This document shows positions 53,524 to 62,502 of a stretch of 64,000 nucleotides of DNA, piece after piece. The position numbers and the translations under genes were made by a program. The notes below the pieces were generated by a model that saw nothing but the letters and a program-made list of their open reading frames with translations, searched no databases and was not told the DNA's origin. The DNA is taken from positions 339,724-403,723 of the forward strand of contig NZ_JADPIB010000005.1 of assembly GCF_015767265.1 (NCBI RefSeq), read 5' to 3'. How positions within the stretch are numbered: position 1 is the first letter of the stretch; every line of letters starts with the position of its first letter. This stretch comes from Aureivirga marina (lineage in GTDB: Bacteria > Bacteroidota > Bacteroidia > Flavobacteriales > Flavobacteriaceae).

Positions 53524-54246
53524 ATGCCGAATACACAGAAACATCGTGGAGCTAATCCAAAAGATGCAAAACTTTTTGCAGAGAAAAACCTACCCAAATT
53601 AAAAAAAGCGCTAATTGATTTAAGTTATTTAGTTGGACGAGATTATAGTCCAAAAGCTTCTTTAAAACTCATTGGAGATCGTTATCGATTTTCAGATAGA
53701 CAAAGACAAGCACTTTCTCATTCTGCTTGTGGAGAGAATCAATTAAAAGATCGAAACCAAAAACATATTTCACCAGAAAATCTACAAGGAAAAAATCTGG
53801 TAATTGATGGTTATAATCAATTAATTACTTTAGAAGCAGCTCTTTCAAAAGCTCCTATTTTTATTGGAATTGATGGTTGTCATCGAGATATTGCTAGCGT
53901 TCACAGTACTTATAGAAAAGTTGAAGAAACAAGTAAAGCACTACAACTTTTTGGAGAAGAGTTTCAAAATCTTGGATTAAATAAAATACTTTGGGTTTTT
54001 GATAAACCAGTTTCAAATAGTGGAAAATTAAAACAATTTATCGAAGAAATTGCAAAAGAAAATAATTGGAATTGGGAAGTAATTTTAGAATATAATCCTG
54101 ATAAATATGTTGCAGAAAAAGAAAATTGGATTGCTATTTCTACAGATAGTTGGGTTTTAGAACGATGTAAAAATTGGTTTAATCTAAATGGTTATATTAT
54201 TAAAAAACATATTGAAAATCCTTGGATTGTGGATTTTAGGGAATAA
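53524..54246 (+). CDS. DUF434 domain protein
   Basis: This 240-residue soluble protein has an N-terminal DUF434 domain (KLKKALIDLSYLVGRDYSPKASLKLIGDRYRFSDRQRQAL) and a C-terminal part with NLVIDGYNQLITLEAAL, FIGIDGCHRDIAS, LWVFDKPVSNSGKLK and AISTDSWVLERC. The spaced acidic residues (IDGYN, IDGCHRD, FDKP, STDS) look like the metal site of a PIN-type nuclease, although that is my inference and not established for the family. It stands between two terminators. Confidence 0.82.
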   Translation: MPNTQKHRGANPKDAKLFAEKNLPKLKKALIDLSYLVGRDYSPKASLKLIGDRYRFSDRQRQALSHSACGENQLKDRNQKHISPENLQGKNLVIDGYNQLITLEAALSKAPIFIGIDGCHRDIASVHSTYRKVEETSKALQLFGEEFQNLGLNKILWVFDKPVSNSGKLKQFIEEIAKENNWNWEVILEYNPDKYVAEKENWIAISTDSWVLERCKNWFNLNGYIIKKHIENPWIVDFRE

Positions 54247-54247
54247 A

Positions 54248-54272
54248 AAAGGAAGCTAATTTAGCTTCCTTT
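54248..54272. terminator. bidirectional terminator
   Basis: AAAGGAAGCTAA (54248-54259) pairs with 54261-54272 as a nearly uninterrupted palindrome between convergent genes. Its stem core GGAAGC recurs at 55279. Confidence 0.88.
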
Positions 54273-54276
54273 AATT

Positions 54277-55236
54277 TTATAAACATGAACATCCAAATAA
54301 ATCGATTCCATCATGCCACAAATAATATATACTTTCATCTTTATTTACAATAATTAAAGCTCTTGAAGGCATATCTAATTCGTTATTAATTGGAAATGTA
54401 TCAGCATAAGCAAAATACAAATTGTCTGTTCCTTTTATTTTAGCAAATGTTTTCATTAAATAATCACTAGATGGACAATCCCAACATTCTTTTTTTACTT
54501 TATTTTCAATTAAAGAATCTATTTTTGAATTGTTTTCGTAAACCAAATCTAATTTATGTTTACTACTAAATAATACCTTATCTTCTAAAGTTATATTTGA
54601 AGTATCAAATGTATATTCATAAAAATCTAAACATTCACCTTTAAAATATCCTAATTCTTTTAAGTCAAGTTTGTCTGATTTTTTATCTGTATAATAATAA
54701 AGTTCAGGTATTTCATTTTTGATAGATTCTAAAGCATTCGGTAAATAATTCGTTACAATTTTTTCATTATTATATCCGTTCTGTGTTTTTAAAGTATCAA
54801 ATTTTTTTATTAAAATTTCTTCTTCTGAAGATTCTCCATAATAAGGTCTTCCAAAAATTCCTATTTCATCTTTTGAAATTCTAAAAATCGGTGATAATGA
54901 ATTTTTAATTTCGAGTTTTTTATAATCTCTTTTATTCTTTAGAGATTGTAGAAAATTAATATTAGATTCTGATAATTTATTATTTTGAAGTACTTCATCA
55001 ATTATGCTAGATTTTATACTATCATTAGGAAATTTCATTTCGAAATATTTCTCACAATCTATTTTTGTTACTTTCTCCTTTTCTTCAGAAATACTTTGTT
55101 CTAATTTACTTTGATTTGTTTGATTAGTTGTTTCTAATTTTAAATCTTTAAAACTTATTTTCTCTTCTTTTGAAGGATTTTCTTTACAAGAAAAAATAGA
55201 AAAACATGCTAAAATTATTATTAATGTCTTTTTCAT
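54277..55236 (-). CDS. hypothetical lipoprotein
   Basis: This 319-residue protein has a lipoprotein signal (IIILACFSIFSCKENPSK), a polar linker to about residue 55 and a globular part with four further cysteines (KIDCEKYF, FKGECLDF, KKECWDCPSS) and a CSCL end. The late part (YFAYADTFPINNELDMPSRALIIVNKDESIYYLWHDGIDLFG) looks beta-rich. I recognise no family. It has its own transcript, upstream of the shared terminator at 54248. Confidence 0.6.
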   Translation of the reverse strand: MKKTLIIILACFSIFSCKENPSKEEKISFKDLKLETTNQTNQSKLEQSISEEKEKVTKIDCEKYFEMKFPNDSIKSSIIDEVLQNNKLSESNINFLQSLKNKRDYKKLEIKNSLSPIFRISKDEIGIFGRPYYGESSEEEILIKKFDTLKTQNGYNNEKIVTNYLPNALESIKNEIPELYYYTDKKSDKLDLKELGYFKGECLDFYEYTFDTSNITLEDKVLFSSKHKLDLVYENNSKIDSLIENKVKKECWDCPSSDYLMKTFAKIKGTDNLYFAYADTFPINNELDMPSRALIIVNKDESIYYLWHDGIDLFGCSCL

Positions 55237-55277
55237 ATTTATTTTTTTAATTTAAACGAATATAATTCAATTAATCA

Positions 55278-55308
55278 AAAAAAGGAAGCCAATTCAGCTT
55301 CCTTTTTC
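55278..55308 (-). terminator. terminator of the lolD-mtnN-batA-pyrC' operon
   Basis: AAAAGGAAGC (55280-55289) pairs with GCTTCCTTTT (55297-55306), with flanking A/T runs, 20 bp after the operon's last stop codon. Confidence 0.88.
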
Positions 55309-55328
55309 CATTATATTTTTAAGTTTTA

Positions 55329-56585
55329 TCAATTATTCAAACAAACTTTATCTGAAATAATTCCAAAAACTTTTCCTTTTAATTCTTCTCCTAGAAAAAT
55401 AGAATTTTTAGAAGTTGATAAAATTGATTCTTCTTCAAATTTAAAGCTTCCTTCTGGAGAGAAAAGAGTTAATTCAGCTTTTGTTCCTTCTTGAATTGTC
55501 GGAATTTCTAAACCAAAACGTTTTCTAGGATTTTCTGAAATACATTTTACAATAGTTTCTGCATCTAAAACTTTATTTAAAACTCCATACAAAGATTCCA
55601 TTCCAATTGTTCCATCCATTGCATTGCTAAACTCTAATTTTTTATGTTCAATATCCAATGGATTATGGTCTGAAGTAATGATATCAATCGTTCCGTCTTT
55701 GATTCCTTCCAATAAAGCTTCTGTATCTGCTTTCGTTCTTAAAGGTGGCGTTACTTTAGAATTTGCATCAAAATCAACTAATTTATCGTCTGTAAGCATT
55801 AAATGATGTGGTGTCACACTACAAGTTACATCCAAACCTTTTTGTTTAGCTTCATGAATTAATTCTACTGATTTTTTCGTAGAAATCGTAGGAATATGCA
55901 ATTTACCTCCAGTATATTCTAATAAAAATAAATCTCTTGCAATCTGTAATTCTTCTGCCAAAGCAGGAATTCCTTTCATTCCTAATTTTGTGCTATTTAC
56001 ACCTTCATTTGCATATCCTTCTCCTGCAATCGTTTTATTTTTAGGAAAACTTAGAACCAATCCATCAAAACTTTGTGTATATAATAATGCAATTTTCATC
56101 AAATTTTCATTCGTGATTGCTTTCGTATAATCATAAAATGCTATAGCTCCAGCTTGTTGCATATCATATAATTCTGCAATTTCTTTTCCTGCACTAGATT
56201 TTGTCAAAGTTCCTAATGGAAATAATTTTGTAGCAAATCCTAAAGCTTTATTTTTTAAATAATTAACTTGTGCCTTATTGTCTGTAACAGGATTTGTATT
56301 TGCATTCAAAGCGATCGATGAAAATCCACTTTTTGCTGCTACTTCTAAACCATTTGCAATTGTTTCTCTTTCTTCAAAACCTGGTTCTCCTAAACTTACA
56401 CTTGTATCAAACCAACCTGTTGAAATATGTAAATTTTCTAAATTGATTTCTTCAAATTCTCCAGTATTTTCAATGGAAGAATCAATTTTTGAAATTATTC
56501 CATCAATGATTAAAATATCTTTTACTTGTTGATGAAATGGACTTGTAGCATCAATAATTGTTGCAGATTTAATTAAAACTTTCAT
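55329..56585 (-). CDS. dihydroorotase-like protein with altered zinc site (PyrC')
   Basis: This 418-residue amidohydrolase of the long dihydroorotase type keeps many family segments (GWFDTSVSLGEPGFEERETI, VTPHHLMLTDDKL, NSKVTPPLRTKADTEAL, DIITSDHNPLD, ENPRKRFGL). The metal site is altered: the HxH of the first strand is S62-V-S64, the usual Arg after it is Gly, and the His of the ICHVST motif is Thr (T233). H260/H261 and D306 remain. It is therefore probably non-catalytic, like the PyrC' partners that hold aspartate transcarbamoylase together in some bacteria. It overlaps batA by four bases and closes the operon. Confidence 0.85.
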   Translation of the reverse strand: MKVLIKSATIIDATSPFHQQVKDILIIDGIISKIDSSIENTGEFEEINLENLHISTGWFDTSVSLGEPGFEERETIANGLEVAAKSGFSSIALNANTNPVTDNKAQVNYLKNKALGFATKLFPLGTLTKSSAGKEIAELYDMQQAGAIAFYDYTKAITNENLMKIALLYTQSFDGLVLSFPKNKTIAGEGYANEGVNSTKLGMKGIPALAEELQIARDLFLLEYTGGKLHIPTISTKKSVELIHEAKQKGLDVTCSVTPHHLMLTDDKLVDFDANSKVTPPLRTKADTEALLEGIKDGTIDIITSDHNPLDIEHKKLEFSNAMDGTIGMESLYGVLNKVLDAETIVKCISENPRKRFGLEIPTIQEGTKAELTLFSPEGSFKFEEESILSTSKNSIFLGEELKGKVFGIISDKVCLNN

Positions 56586-58516
56586 GTTTTAAAATATTTT
56601 AAAATCAGTATTTCTAAAATAATAAAAAGAAAAGCCGCAATTAATAACCATTTGTAAATCCAATTATCTTTCACATCAGATTTTAAACCAATTACTGCAT
56701 TTTCAATTGAATCATAGAAAACTGCATTTTTATTGTTATTTATAGTTGTGTTTATGTCTTCGTAAGTCAAATCACTTTCTGCATTATTATAATTAAAAGC
56801 AAGTGTATTCAATTTTTCTTCTCCTTTTGAAACTGTATAAAATCCAGCAGTTTCAGGATTTTCATCTAATTGAATTTTTACTTTTGATGCAAAAGTTTGT
56901 TGTTGTGGAATAAATTCTGAAGTTTCATTTTTTATTTTCAACAACTCATTTTTTTCAATTTTTGTTTTAATATCTACTTCATTTTCATTTCCAATTGTAT
57001 AAGCCAATGATGGAACTTTCAAACTTTGCATCGCAATATTATAAAACAATGGAACAATAATCGCCGATTGTGTAAAATTTGAATTTTCGTTTGAAATTGG
57101 TGAAGTAAACCAAAATGTATTTCCTTTTTCTGATTTTTTTTCTACTACAAAAGCAGAATTATCTTCATTTGATAAAATTTTTGATAATCCAATTCCATTC
57201 AAAGTAAATTGTTTCTTAGAAAAAGGATATTCAAAATTAGAAATTCTTCCATCAAAAACATTTTTAAAAATCGGATGTTCATAATGAATTTTAGTCAGCT
57301 TTAATTCTTTTTCTTTTGCTGGATTTAATGTTCCTAAATCTAATCGTTCAGCAATTTTTTTATTGGTTGTAAAACTTTTTTCTGAAGGAATTACGACCAA
57401 ACTTCCACCCTGCTTTTGAAATTCTTTCAAAGCATCTAACAATGCATTTTGAACTGTATCTAATTCATTTAAAACAATCAAATTTTGATGTAAGATTGTT
57501 CCTAAATCAAAAAATGACTTTTCTTTAGCATTAAATGTAAATTCATCTGATGAAAAAAGATCTTTGACGAATTTTTCATCTTTTCCGATAGAAAGTACAT
57601 TAATTTTTTCTGGTGATTGAATACTGAAATAATAAGTGTTATCAAAAGGAACATCTTCGTATTGAATTTTTACAATTCCTTGGATTTCTTCATCTTTTGG
57701 AATTATAAAATCTATTATCTTTTCTTTTTCTTTAGAAAAATCTGTAGCATGTTTTCCTAATAATTTTTCATTGTTATACAAAGCAATTGAAACTGGGTTT
57801 TCAACTAATTCTGAAGATTTTGCTTTGATTTTTATTTGAAAATTTAATGCAGATTTTTCTGCTAAATATAAGCTATCAATGGAAATATTTACATTTTGAA
57901 TTGGTTGTAATTGTACAAAACTTGTAGAAAAAGTTGAATCAATTACTATGTTCTCTGAACGTAAATTCTTCTGAAAATCTGAGATTAAAATTAAGTTTTT
58001 TTGTGTGTTTGATTTTTTCTTGAAAATAGAATTTGCTCTTAATAAAGCTGTTTCTAAATTTCCATTTTCAGAAGAATAATCGATTTCTAAAAGTGCATCT
58101 TTAGGGTTTTCATACACATTATTATTCGTTATTAATGTATAATTTCCGTCAAATAAATTTTGTTCAGAAAGAACTTTAATTCCTGATTTCAACAATTCAC
58201 CTTTCGTTCCTTTAGCTTTCATACTTAAGGAATTATCCAAGTAAACAACATTTTGAGTTTCTTTCCCTTGTTCTTTATTCGAAAAAAATGGTTGGGCAAA
58301 TGCTAAAATGATAGCTGTGAACAACAACATTCTAGTACATAAAACCAACCATTTTTTAAGTTTTGAACTTTTACGAGTCTGAAACTCTAATTGTTTTAAT
58401 AAGTTAACATTTGTAAATGAAACTTTTACAAATCTCTGTAATTGAAATAAGTGAACTATTACAGGTATAATTAATAAAAATAATGCGTATAAAATTTCTG
58501 GATGCTTAAACTCCAT
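56582..58516 (-). CDS. BatA-domain membrane protein
   Basis: This 644-residue protein has the N-terminal BatA domain (MEFKHPEILYALFLLIIPVIVHLFQLQRFVKVSFTNVNLL) with a first helix, a second helix near residue 60 (LVLCTRMLLFTAIILAFAQPFF) and a VWA-like periplasmic region (VVYLDNSLSMKAKG resembles a MIDAS start, DxSxS). A last helix ends the protein. BatA-type proteins of the aerotolerance group occur throughout Bacteroidota, but their role is poorly understood. It lies between mtnN and pyrC' and overlaps the latter by four bases. Confidence 0.88.
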   Translation of the reverse strand: MEFKHPEILYALFLLIIPVIVHLFQLQRFVKVSFTNVNLLKQLEFQTRKSSKLKKWLVLCTRMLLFTAIILAFAQPFFSNKEQGKETQNVVYLDNSLSMKAKGTKGELLKSGIKVLSEQNLFDGNYTLITNNNVYENPKDALLEIDYSSENGNLETALLRANSIFKKKSNTQKNLILISDFQKNLRSENIVIDSTFSTSFVQLQPIQNVNISIDSLYLAEKSALNFQIKIKAKSSELVENPVSIALYNNEKLLGKHATDFSKEKEKIIDFIIPKDEEIQGIVKIQYEDVPFDNTYYFSIQSPEKINVLSIGKDEKFVKDLFSSDEFTFNAKEKSFFDLGTILHQNLIVLNELDTVQNALLDALKEFQKQGGSLVVIPSEKSFTTNKKIAERLDLGTLNPAKEKELKLTKIHYEHPIFKNVFDGRISNFEYPFSKKQFTLNGIGLSKILSNEDNSAFVVEKKSEKGNTFWFTSPISNENSNFTQSAIIVPLFYNIAMQSLKVPSLAYTIGNENEVDIKTKIEKNELLKIKNETSEFIPQQQTFASKVKIQLDENPETAGFYTVSKGEEKLNTLAFNYNNAESDLTYEDINTTINNNKNAVFYDSIENAVIGLKSDVKDNWIYKWLLIAAFLFIILEILILKYFKT

Positions 58517-58547
58517 TGTCTTTAAAGATTTTTCAAAGATAAAAAAA

Positions 58548-59297
58548 CTATAATGAAATCAAGCTAAAATAATTTTCAAAAATTCCTTTCACATATTTTT
58601 GTGCAATTGATTCACAAAATTTTGGAAAATCAATAGCTGCCGAATGATTTGCTTCATCCGAAATTATACGAATAATAGAGAAAGGAATTCCATATTCATA
58701 ACACACCTGTGCTACTGCTGCTCCTTCCATTTCCACACATTTTGCTTCAGGAAATTCAACTCTTAATTTCTTGATTTTATTTAAATCAGTCACAAACCTA
58801 TCTCCACTCACAATATCTCCTACAACTACCTTCGGTTTTGAAATACGAAATTCATCCGCTTCTTCTGAAGTGATGTAAGTCGAAAAATTCCCAAGAAAAC
58901 TTTTTGATGCTTCTAGTAATCGTTCACTATTAGTTGTTTCAAATGCTCCTTTACCTAATAAAGGAATTTCATATTTCGGATATAACGGATATGCATTCAT
59001 ATCATGTTGCATTAAATTTTTTCCTACAACGATATCTCCGATTTTTAATGTTGATGATACAGCTCCAGCAACTCCAGTAAAAATGATTTCATCTACATTA
59101 TAATCATTTATTAATTGCGTTGTTGTAACTGCAGAAGCTACTTTTCCCCATCGAGAAAAAACTAAAACCACAGGAGTTCCATATAACGTCCCTGTATAAT
59201 AAATTCTCATTCCTTTTTCTTCCTCTTTGGGATTTTCTAGGTGATTTAGCAATGCTTGTATCTCTTCTTGCATTGCACTGATGATTCCAATTTTCAT
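58548..59297 (-). CDS. mtnN: 5'-methylthioadenosine/S-adenosylhomocysteine nucleosidase
   Basis: This 249-residue enzyme removes adenine from MTA and SAH, recycling products of polyamine synthesis and methylation. It has MKIGIISAMQEEIQALL at the start, FTGVAGAVSSTLKIGDIVVG, VSGDRFV, the substrate-binding CVEMEGAAVAQVCYEYG and the catalytic Asp in IRIISDEANHSA. Length and motifs are normal. It follows the lolD-like gene at 15 bp and precedes batA at 31 bp. Confidence 0.93.
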   Translation of the reverse strand: MKIGIISAMQEEIQALLNHLENPKEEEKGMRIYYTGTLYGTPVVLVFSRWGKVASAVTTTQLINDYNVDEIIFTGVAGAVSSTLKIGDIVVGKNLMQHDMNAYPLYPKYEIPLLGKGAFETTNSERLLEASKSFLGNFSTYITSEEADEFRISKPKVVVGDIVSGDRFVTDLNKIKKLRVEFPEAKCVEMEGAAVAQVCYEYGIPFSIIRIISDEANHSAAIDFPKFCESIAQKYVKGIFENYFSLISL

Positions 59298-59312
59298 TTT
59301 TTATAGTTGTTA

Positions 59313-59978
59313 TTATTTAGAAGTTAATTTTCCGTCTTTCATTACTAAAACTCTGTCAGCCATTTCTGCAAGCTCCTCATTATGAGTAACTATAACAAAA
59401 GTATGACCAAACTCATCCCTTAATTGAAAAAATAATTCATGAAGTTTTTTTGCAGAAGCACTATCCAAGTTTCCACTTGGTTCATCCGCAAAAACCACAG
59501 ATGGATTATTTATTAAAGCTCTTGCAACAGCAACTCTTTGTTGCTCTCCTCCTGAAAGTGCATTTGGTTTATGGTCCATTCGATGATCAAGACCAAGAAA
59601 TTCTAGTAATTTTTTTGCATTTTCTTCAGCATCTTTCTTCGTTCTCTTCTGAATATAAGCTGGTATACAGACATTTTCTAATGCTGTAAATTCAGGTAAC
59701 AATTGATGAAATTGAAAAATAAAACCTATGTGTGTATTTCTAAATCTGGAAATTGATTTGTCTTGTTGCTCTAGAACTCTCTCTTGATTAATAATTAATT
59801 CTTCGTTCTTGTTTTTTGCTGGTTTATCAAGAGTTCCTAAAATTTGTAATAGCGTTGTTTTTCCAGAACCTGAAGGCCCTACGATAGCGACAACTTCTTT
59901 TTCTTTAATATGCAAATCAATTCCTTTAAGTACCTCTAAGTCTCCGAAGTACTTATAAATGTTTTCAGCTTTTATCAT
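59313..59978 (-). CDS. lolD: ABC transporter ATP-binding protein, LolD-like
   Basis: This cytoplasmic ATPase of 221 residues belongs to the MacB/LolD group, which powers lipoprotein release (with LolC/E-type permeases). It has Walker [10 protein letters not shown], the Q-loop [15 protein letters not shown], the signature [15 protein letters not shown] and Walker [14 protein letters not shown], followed by VTHNEE. I start at the ATG of [13 protein letters not shown]; the frame is open upstream through a TTG codon, without another ATG. It is the first gene of the operon with mtnN, batA and pyrC'. The permease must lie elsewhere. Confidence 0.9.
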   Translation of the reverse strand: MIKAENIYKYFGDLEVLKGIDLHIKEKEVVAIVGPSGSGKTTLLQILGTLDKPAKNKNEELIINQERVLEQQDKSISRFRNTHIGFIFQFHQLLPEFTALENVCIPAYIQKRTKKDAEENAKKLLEFLGLDHRMDHKPNALSGGEQQRVAVARALINNPSVVFADEPSGNLDSASAKKLHELFFQLRDEFGHTFVIVTHNEELAEMADRVLVMKDGKLTSK

Positions 59979-59987
59979 TTTGTTCAA

Positions 59988-60356
59988 TGCCTCCTCATAC
60001 CAATTTTCATCAGTATAAGAAGTTGGGATTTTATAATGTTCTTTAGTTTTTGTTCAATTCATTTTAGCGCACAATCCTAATTTCAAGTAATTGTCCGATT
60101 TTGGAAAAAAACACTAATTTTCAACTTGTATCCTACTTATTATAAACTACTTAACAAGTATAAAAATTGTGTAAAAATTTGCTCCGTATTTTTTTCGCAA
60201 CGTGAATTTAATCATTTTTATTTAAATTTTAAAGAGAAATTTTTAATAAAAAATGTGTATATTATAGAGAAAGTATTATGTATAAATAACAATTTTATAA
60301 GAATTGTACAGGCATAAACCTGTACAATCTGCTTTAATTTTTAATTTTAAGAATAT
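59988..60356. other. intergenic, AT-rich
   Basis: No gene is supported. A perfect 10-bp hairpin (60303-60312 with 60319-60328) probably ends the hotdog-like gene. The stretch just upstream of lolD stays open in the lolD frame for about 25 codons, but without a start codon. Short inverted repeats such as ACTTGT...ACAAGT near 60125-60160 are too weak to interpret. Confidence 0.4.
60303..60328 (-). terminator. hairpin after the hotdog-like gene
   Basis: ATTGTACAGG (60303-60312) pairs perfectly with CCTGTACAAT (60319-60328), six-base loop, about 30 bp after the stop. The T-tract on the minus strand is weak. Confidence 0.6.
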
Positions 60357-60704
60357 TTACATTTTTAGTTCCTTAAATTGATATGTAAATGTTGCTTTAC
60401 TAATAATTGTTGTATTATAATTATTCGCTTTATACACAACAATAGAAATATCAATTGTTGAAGATTCTCGAAACTCCACAATCCCTTTTAAATAAATTGT
60501 TTCTTGTAAATAAACACTATGTCGTATTTCAATTGAAGTATTTGTCGCTAAAGCAGACGTTTCTTTTTGATATGGCAAAATCATTTTTTTTGCCATTTCT
60601 TCCATTTGTAGATATAAAAAATATGGTTGTAACTCTTTCTTTTTGTTTACGTATTTTCTTGTAATTCTGAACTGACTTTTTACTGTTTTATCTTGTGCAT
60701 TCAT
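60357..60704 (-). CDS. small protein, possibly hotdog-fold thioesterase-like
   Basis: This 115-residue soluble protein has no signal. Residues PYFLYLQMEEMAKKMILPYQKE form a helix like the central hotdog helix, and TSIEIRHSVYLQETIYLKGIVEFRESSTIDISIVVYKA followed by TTIISKATFTYQFKEL give the antiparallel strands typical of acyl-CoA thioesterase-like hotdog proteins. No catalytic residue is clear. It is a single gene between the probable small RNA terminator and the hairpin at 60303. The fold call is a suggestion. Confidence 0.5.
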   Translation of the reverse strand: MNAQDKTVKSQFRITRKYVNKKKELQPYFLYLQMEEMAKKMILPYQKETSALATNTSIEIRHSVYLQETIYLKGIVEFRESSTIDISIVVYKANNYNTTIISKATFTYQFKELKM

Positions 60705-60856
60705 GATTTCAAATTTTATGGTTGTAAAGGAATTGGTGGACTGGATACGGCGATTTGAATGGAAATCATATAATAATAATTGCGTTTCATAATAAATCGT
60801 TTCATCATCTTCATTGTTTTTGTGCTAAAATGTTTCATAATTATTGGGCTTTAAGT

Positions 60857-61029
60857 AAAAAAAAAGTGCTTTTCTAAGAAAAGCACTCGGGTTATATATT
60901 TGTTATTTTAAATTTATTTTATCTAATGTAAAAAGTGCTCATGAAAAGTAAGAATACGACAAATCATCATTCGTTTTGAATGATTTTTCATTGTGTTAAA
61001 ATAATATGTCGTTGTTATATTCTTCATGA
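60857..61029 (-). ncRNA. probable small structured RNA
   Basis: This discrete unit lies between two genes. Reading leftward, a near-consensus -7 element TACATTCG (61042-61035) is followed by a long irregular hairpin and ends in a strong terminator: AGTGCTTTTC with GAAAAGCACT (60866-60888) and nine T residues. Pairs in the hairpin are CATG (61028-61025 with 60943-60940), AAGAATA (61024-61018 with 60956-60950), CGACA (61011-61007 with 60961-60957) and an apical ATCATTC stem (60984-60978 with 60972-60966), leaving a 22-nt asymmetric bulge on the 5' side. Size (about 170 nt) and shape recall 6S-type RNA. A 34-codon frame (61027-60923, MKNITTTYYFNTMKN...) is an alternative reading. Confidence 0.5.
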
Positions 61030-61087
61030 TATTGCGAATGTAGGATATTTTTATTCCTATCTGAAATTAATTTTAAACTTTAACTTT

Positions 61088-62452
61088 TTATAAAGAATCT
61101 GCTATAGAAATTTCTTTTGTTTCTTCAATGTTATCCATCCAATCAAACTTTACAGTTCCATCTTCATAAATTTCCGTAAGTTTTACTTTATGAAGTGTAT
61201 TTACTAATTCTGGATTCCATGGAGTTTTTACTTTTACATAATTCTCTGTAAATCCATGAATATATCCTTCTTTATTTTCACTTTCAAATAAAACTGTAAG
61301 CTCATTTCCTAATTGACTTTCATAAAATGCTCTACGTTTTTTCACAGATAATCCACGAAGCATTTTACTTCTTTTATGACGTACATTTTTAGGAACTATT
61401 CCCTCCATTTCAACAGCTTCTGTATTTGGTCTTTCAGAATAAGTAAAGACATGTAAATAAGAAATATTTAATTCTGCCAAGAAATTATACGTTTCTAAGA
61501 AAATTTCATCTGTTTCTCCAGGAAAACCAACTATTACATCTACTCCAATACACGCATTTGGCATTACTTCTTTAATCTTTGAAACACGATCTACATATAA
61601 TTCACGCATATAACGTCGTTTCATTTTTTTTAAAATTGTATTACTTCCTGATTGTAACGGAACGTGAAAATGTGGAACAAAACTATTAGATTTCGATACA
61701 AATTCAATTGTTTCATTCTTAAGTAAATTTGGCTCAATAGAAGAAATTCTTAACCTTTCAATTCCTTCTACCTTATCCAAAGCTTGCACTAATTCTAAAA
61801 ATGTATGCTCATGCTTTTTATTTCCAAATTCACCTTTTCCATAATCTCCAATATTTACACCTGTAAGAACAATTTCTTTAATATCTTTCTTTGAAATTTC
61901 AGCTGCATTTTTCAATACATTTTCTAAAGCATCACTTCTCGAAATTCCTCTAGCTAATGGAATTGTACAATAAGTACATTTATAATCACAACCATCCTGA
62001 ACTTTTAAGAAAGCTCTGGTTCTATCTCCAAATGAATATGATCCAACATAAAAATCTGCTTCTTCAATATCACAAGAATGCACTTCTCCATCTAAGTCAT
62101 TTTTAGATAAATCATTTATGTAATCTGTAACTTTAAATTTTTCTGTAGCACCTAAAACAAGATCTACACCATCCACAGCTGCCAATTCTTCTGGTTTTAA
62201 CTGTGCATAACATCCTACAGCAATTAAAAATGCTTTCTCATTTTTCTTTAAAGCAGCCTTCACAATCGTTTTAAATCGCTTATCTGCGTTATCTGTAACA
62301 GAACAAGTATTTATCACATAAATATCTGCTACTTCTTCGAAATCTACACGTTCATATCCTACATTTTCAAAGCTTCTCGCAATCGTGGAAGTCTCTGAAA
62401 AATTCAATTTACATCCTAATGTGTAAAATGCTACTTTTTTTTGTGCGTTCAT
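61088..62452 (-). CDS. mtaB: tRNA t6A37 methylthiotransferase MtaB
   Basis: This 454-residue radical-SAM enzyme turns t6A37 into ms2t6A37 in tRNAs. Domain order: N-terminal UPF0004 cluster domain with Cys in YTLGCKLNFSE, VINTCSVTDNADKR and AVGCYAQL; radical-SAM domain with CDYKCTYC in QDGCDYKCTYCTIPLARG; and a C-terminal TRAM domain. The frame is open 34 codons further upstream, but the start at MNAQKKVAFYTLGCKL fits the family, and a perfect promoter element (TAAATTTG, 62480-62473) lies inside that extension. It is divergent from a GNAT gene. Confidence 0.94.
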   Translation of the reverse strand: MNAQKKVAFYTLGCKLNFSETSTIARSFENVGYERVDFEEVADIYVINTCSVTDNADKRFKTIVKAALKKNEKAFLIAVGCYAQLKPEELAAVDGVDLVLGATEKFKVTDYINDLSKNDLDGEVHSCDIEEADFYVGSYSFGDRTRAFLKVQDGCDYKCTYCTIPLARGISRSDALENVLKNAAEISKKDIKEIVLTGVNIGDYGKGEFGNKKHEHTFLELVQALDKVEGIERLRISSIEPNLLKNETIEFVSKSNSFVPHFHVPLQSGSNTILKKMKRRYMRELYVDRVSKIKEVMPNACIGVDVIVGFPGETDEIFLETYNFLAELNISYLHVFTYSERPNTEAVEMEGIVPKNVRHKRSKMLRGLSVKKRRAFYESQLGNELTVLFESENKEGYIHGFTENYVKVKTPWNPELVNTLHKVKLTEIYEDGTVKFDWMDNIEETKEISIADSL

Positions 62453-62472
62453 TTTGGTACTTTTAGAGCGTG

Positions 62473-62480
62473 CAAATTTA
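62473..62480 (-). promoter_or_regulatory. -7 element of mtaB
   Basis: TAAATTTG on the minus strand fits TAnnTTTG perfectly. It lies 21 bp before the chosen start codon and rejects the longer frame. Confidence 0.6.
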
Positions 62481-62502
62481 CAAATTTTAGACGAAAAACG
62501 AT

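Noticed and set aside
59979..60060. Open extension of the lolD frame ([18 protein letters not shown]) that could be a longer N-terminus or a broken upstream gene.
   Set aside because: There is no start codon in the extension other than a TTG, and LolD proteins normally begin at MIKAENI. A frameshift cannot be excluded but is unsupported.
60126..60317. A 63-codon open frame in the lolD upstream region.
   Set aside because: No family resemblance, no promoter element, composition typical of AT-rich noncoding DNA, and it ends inside the hairpin of the opposite gene.
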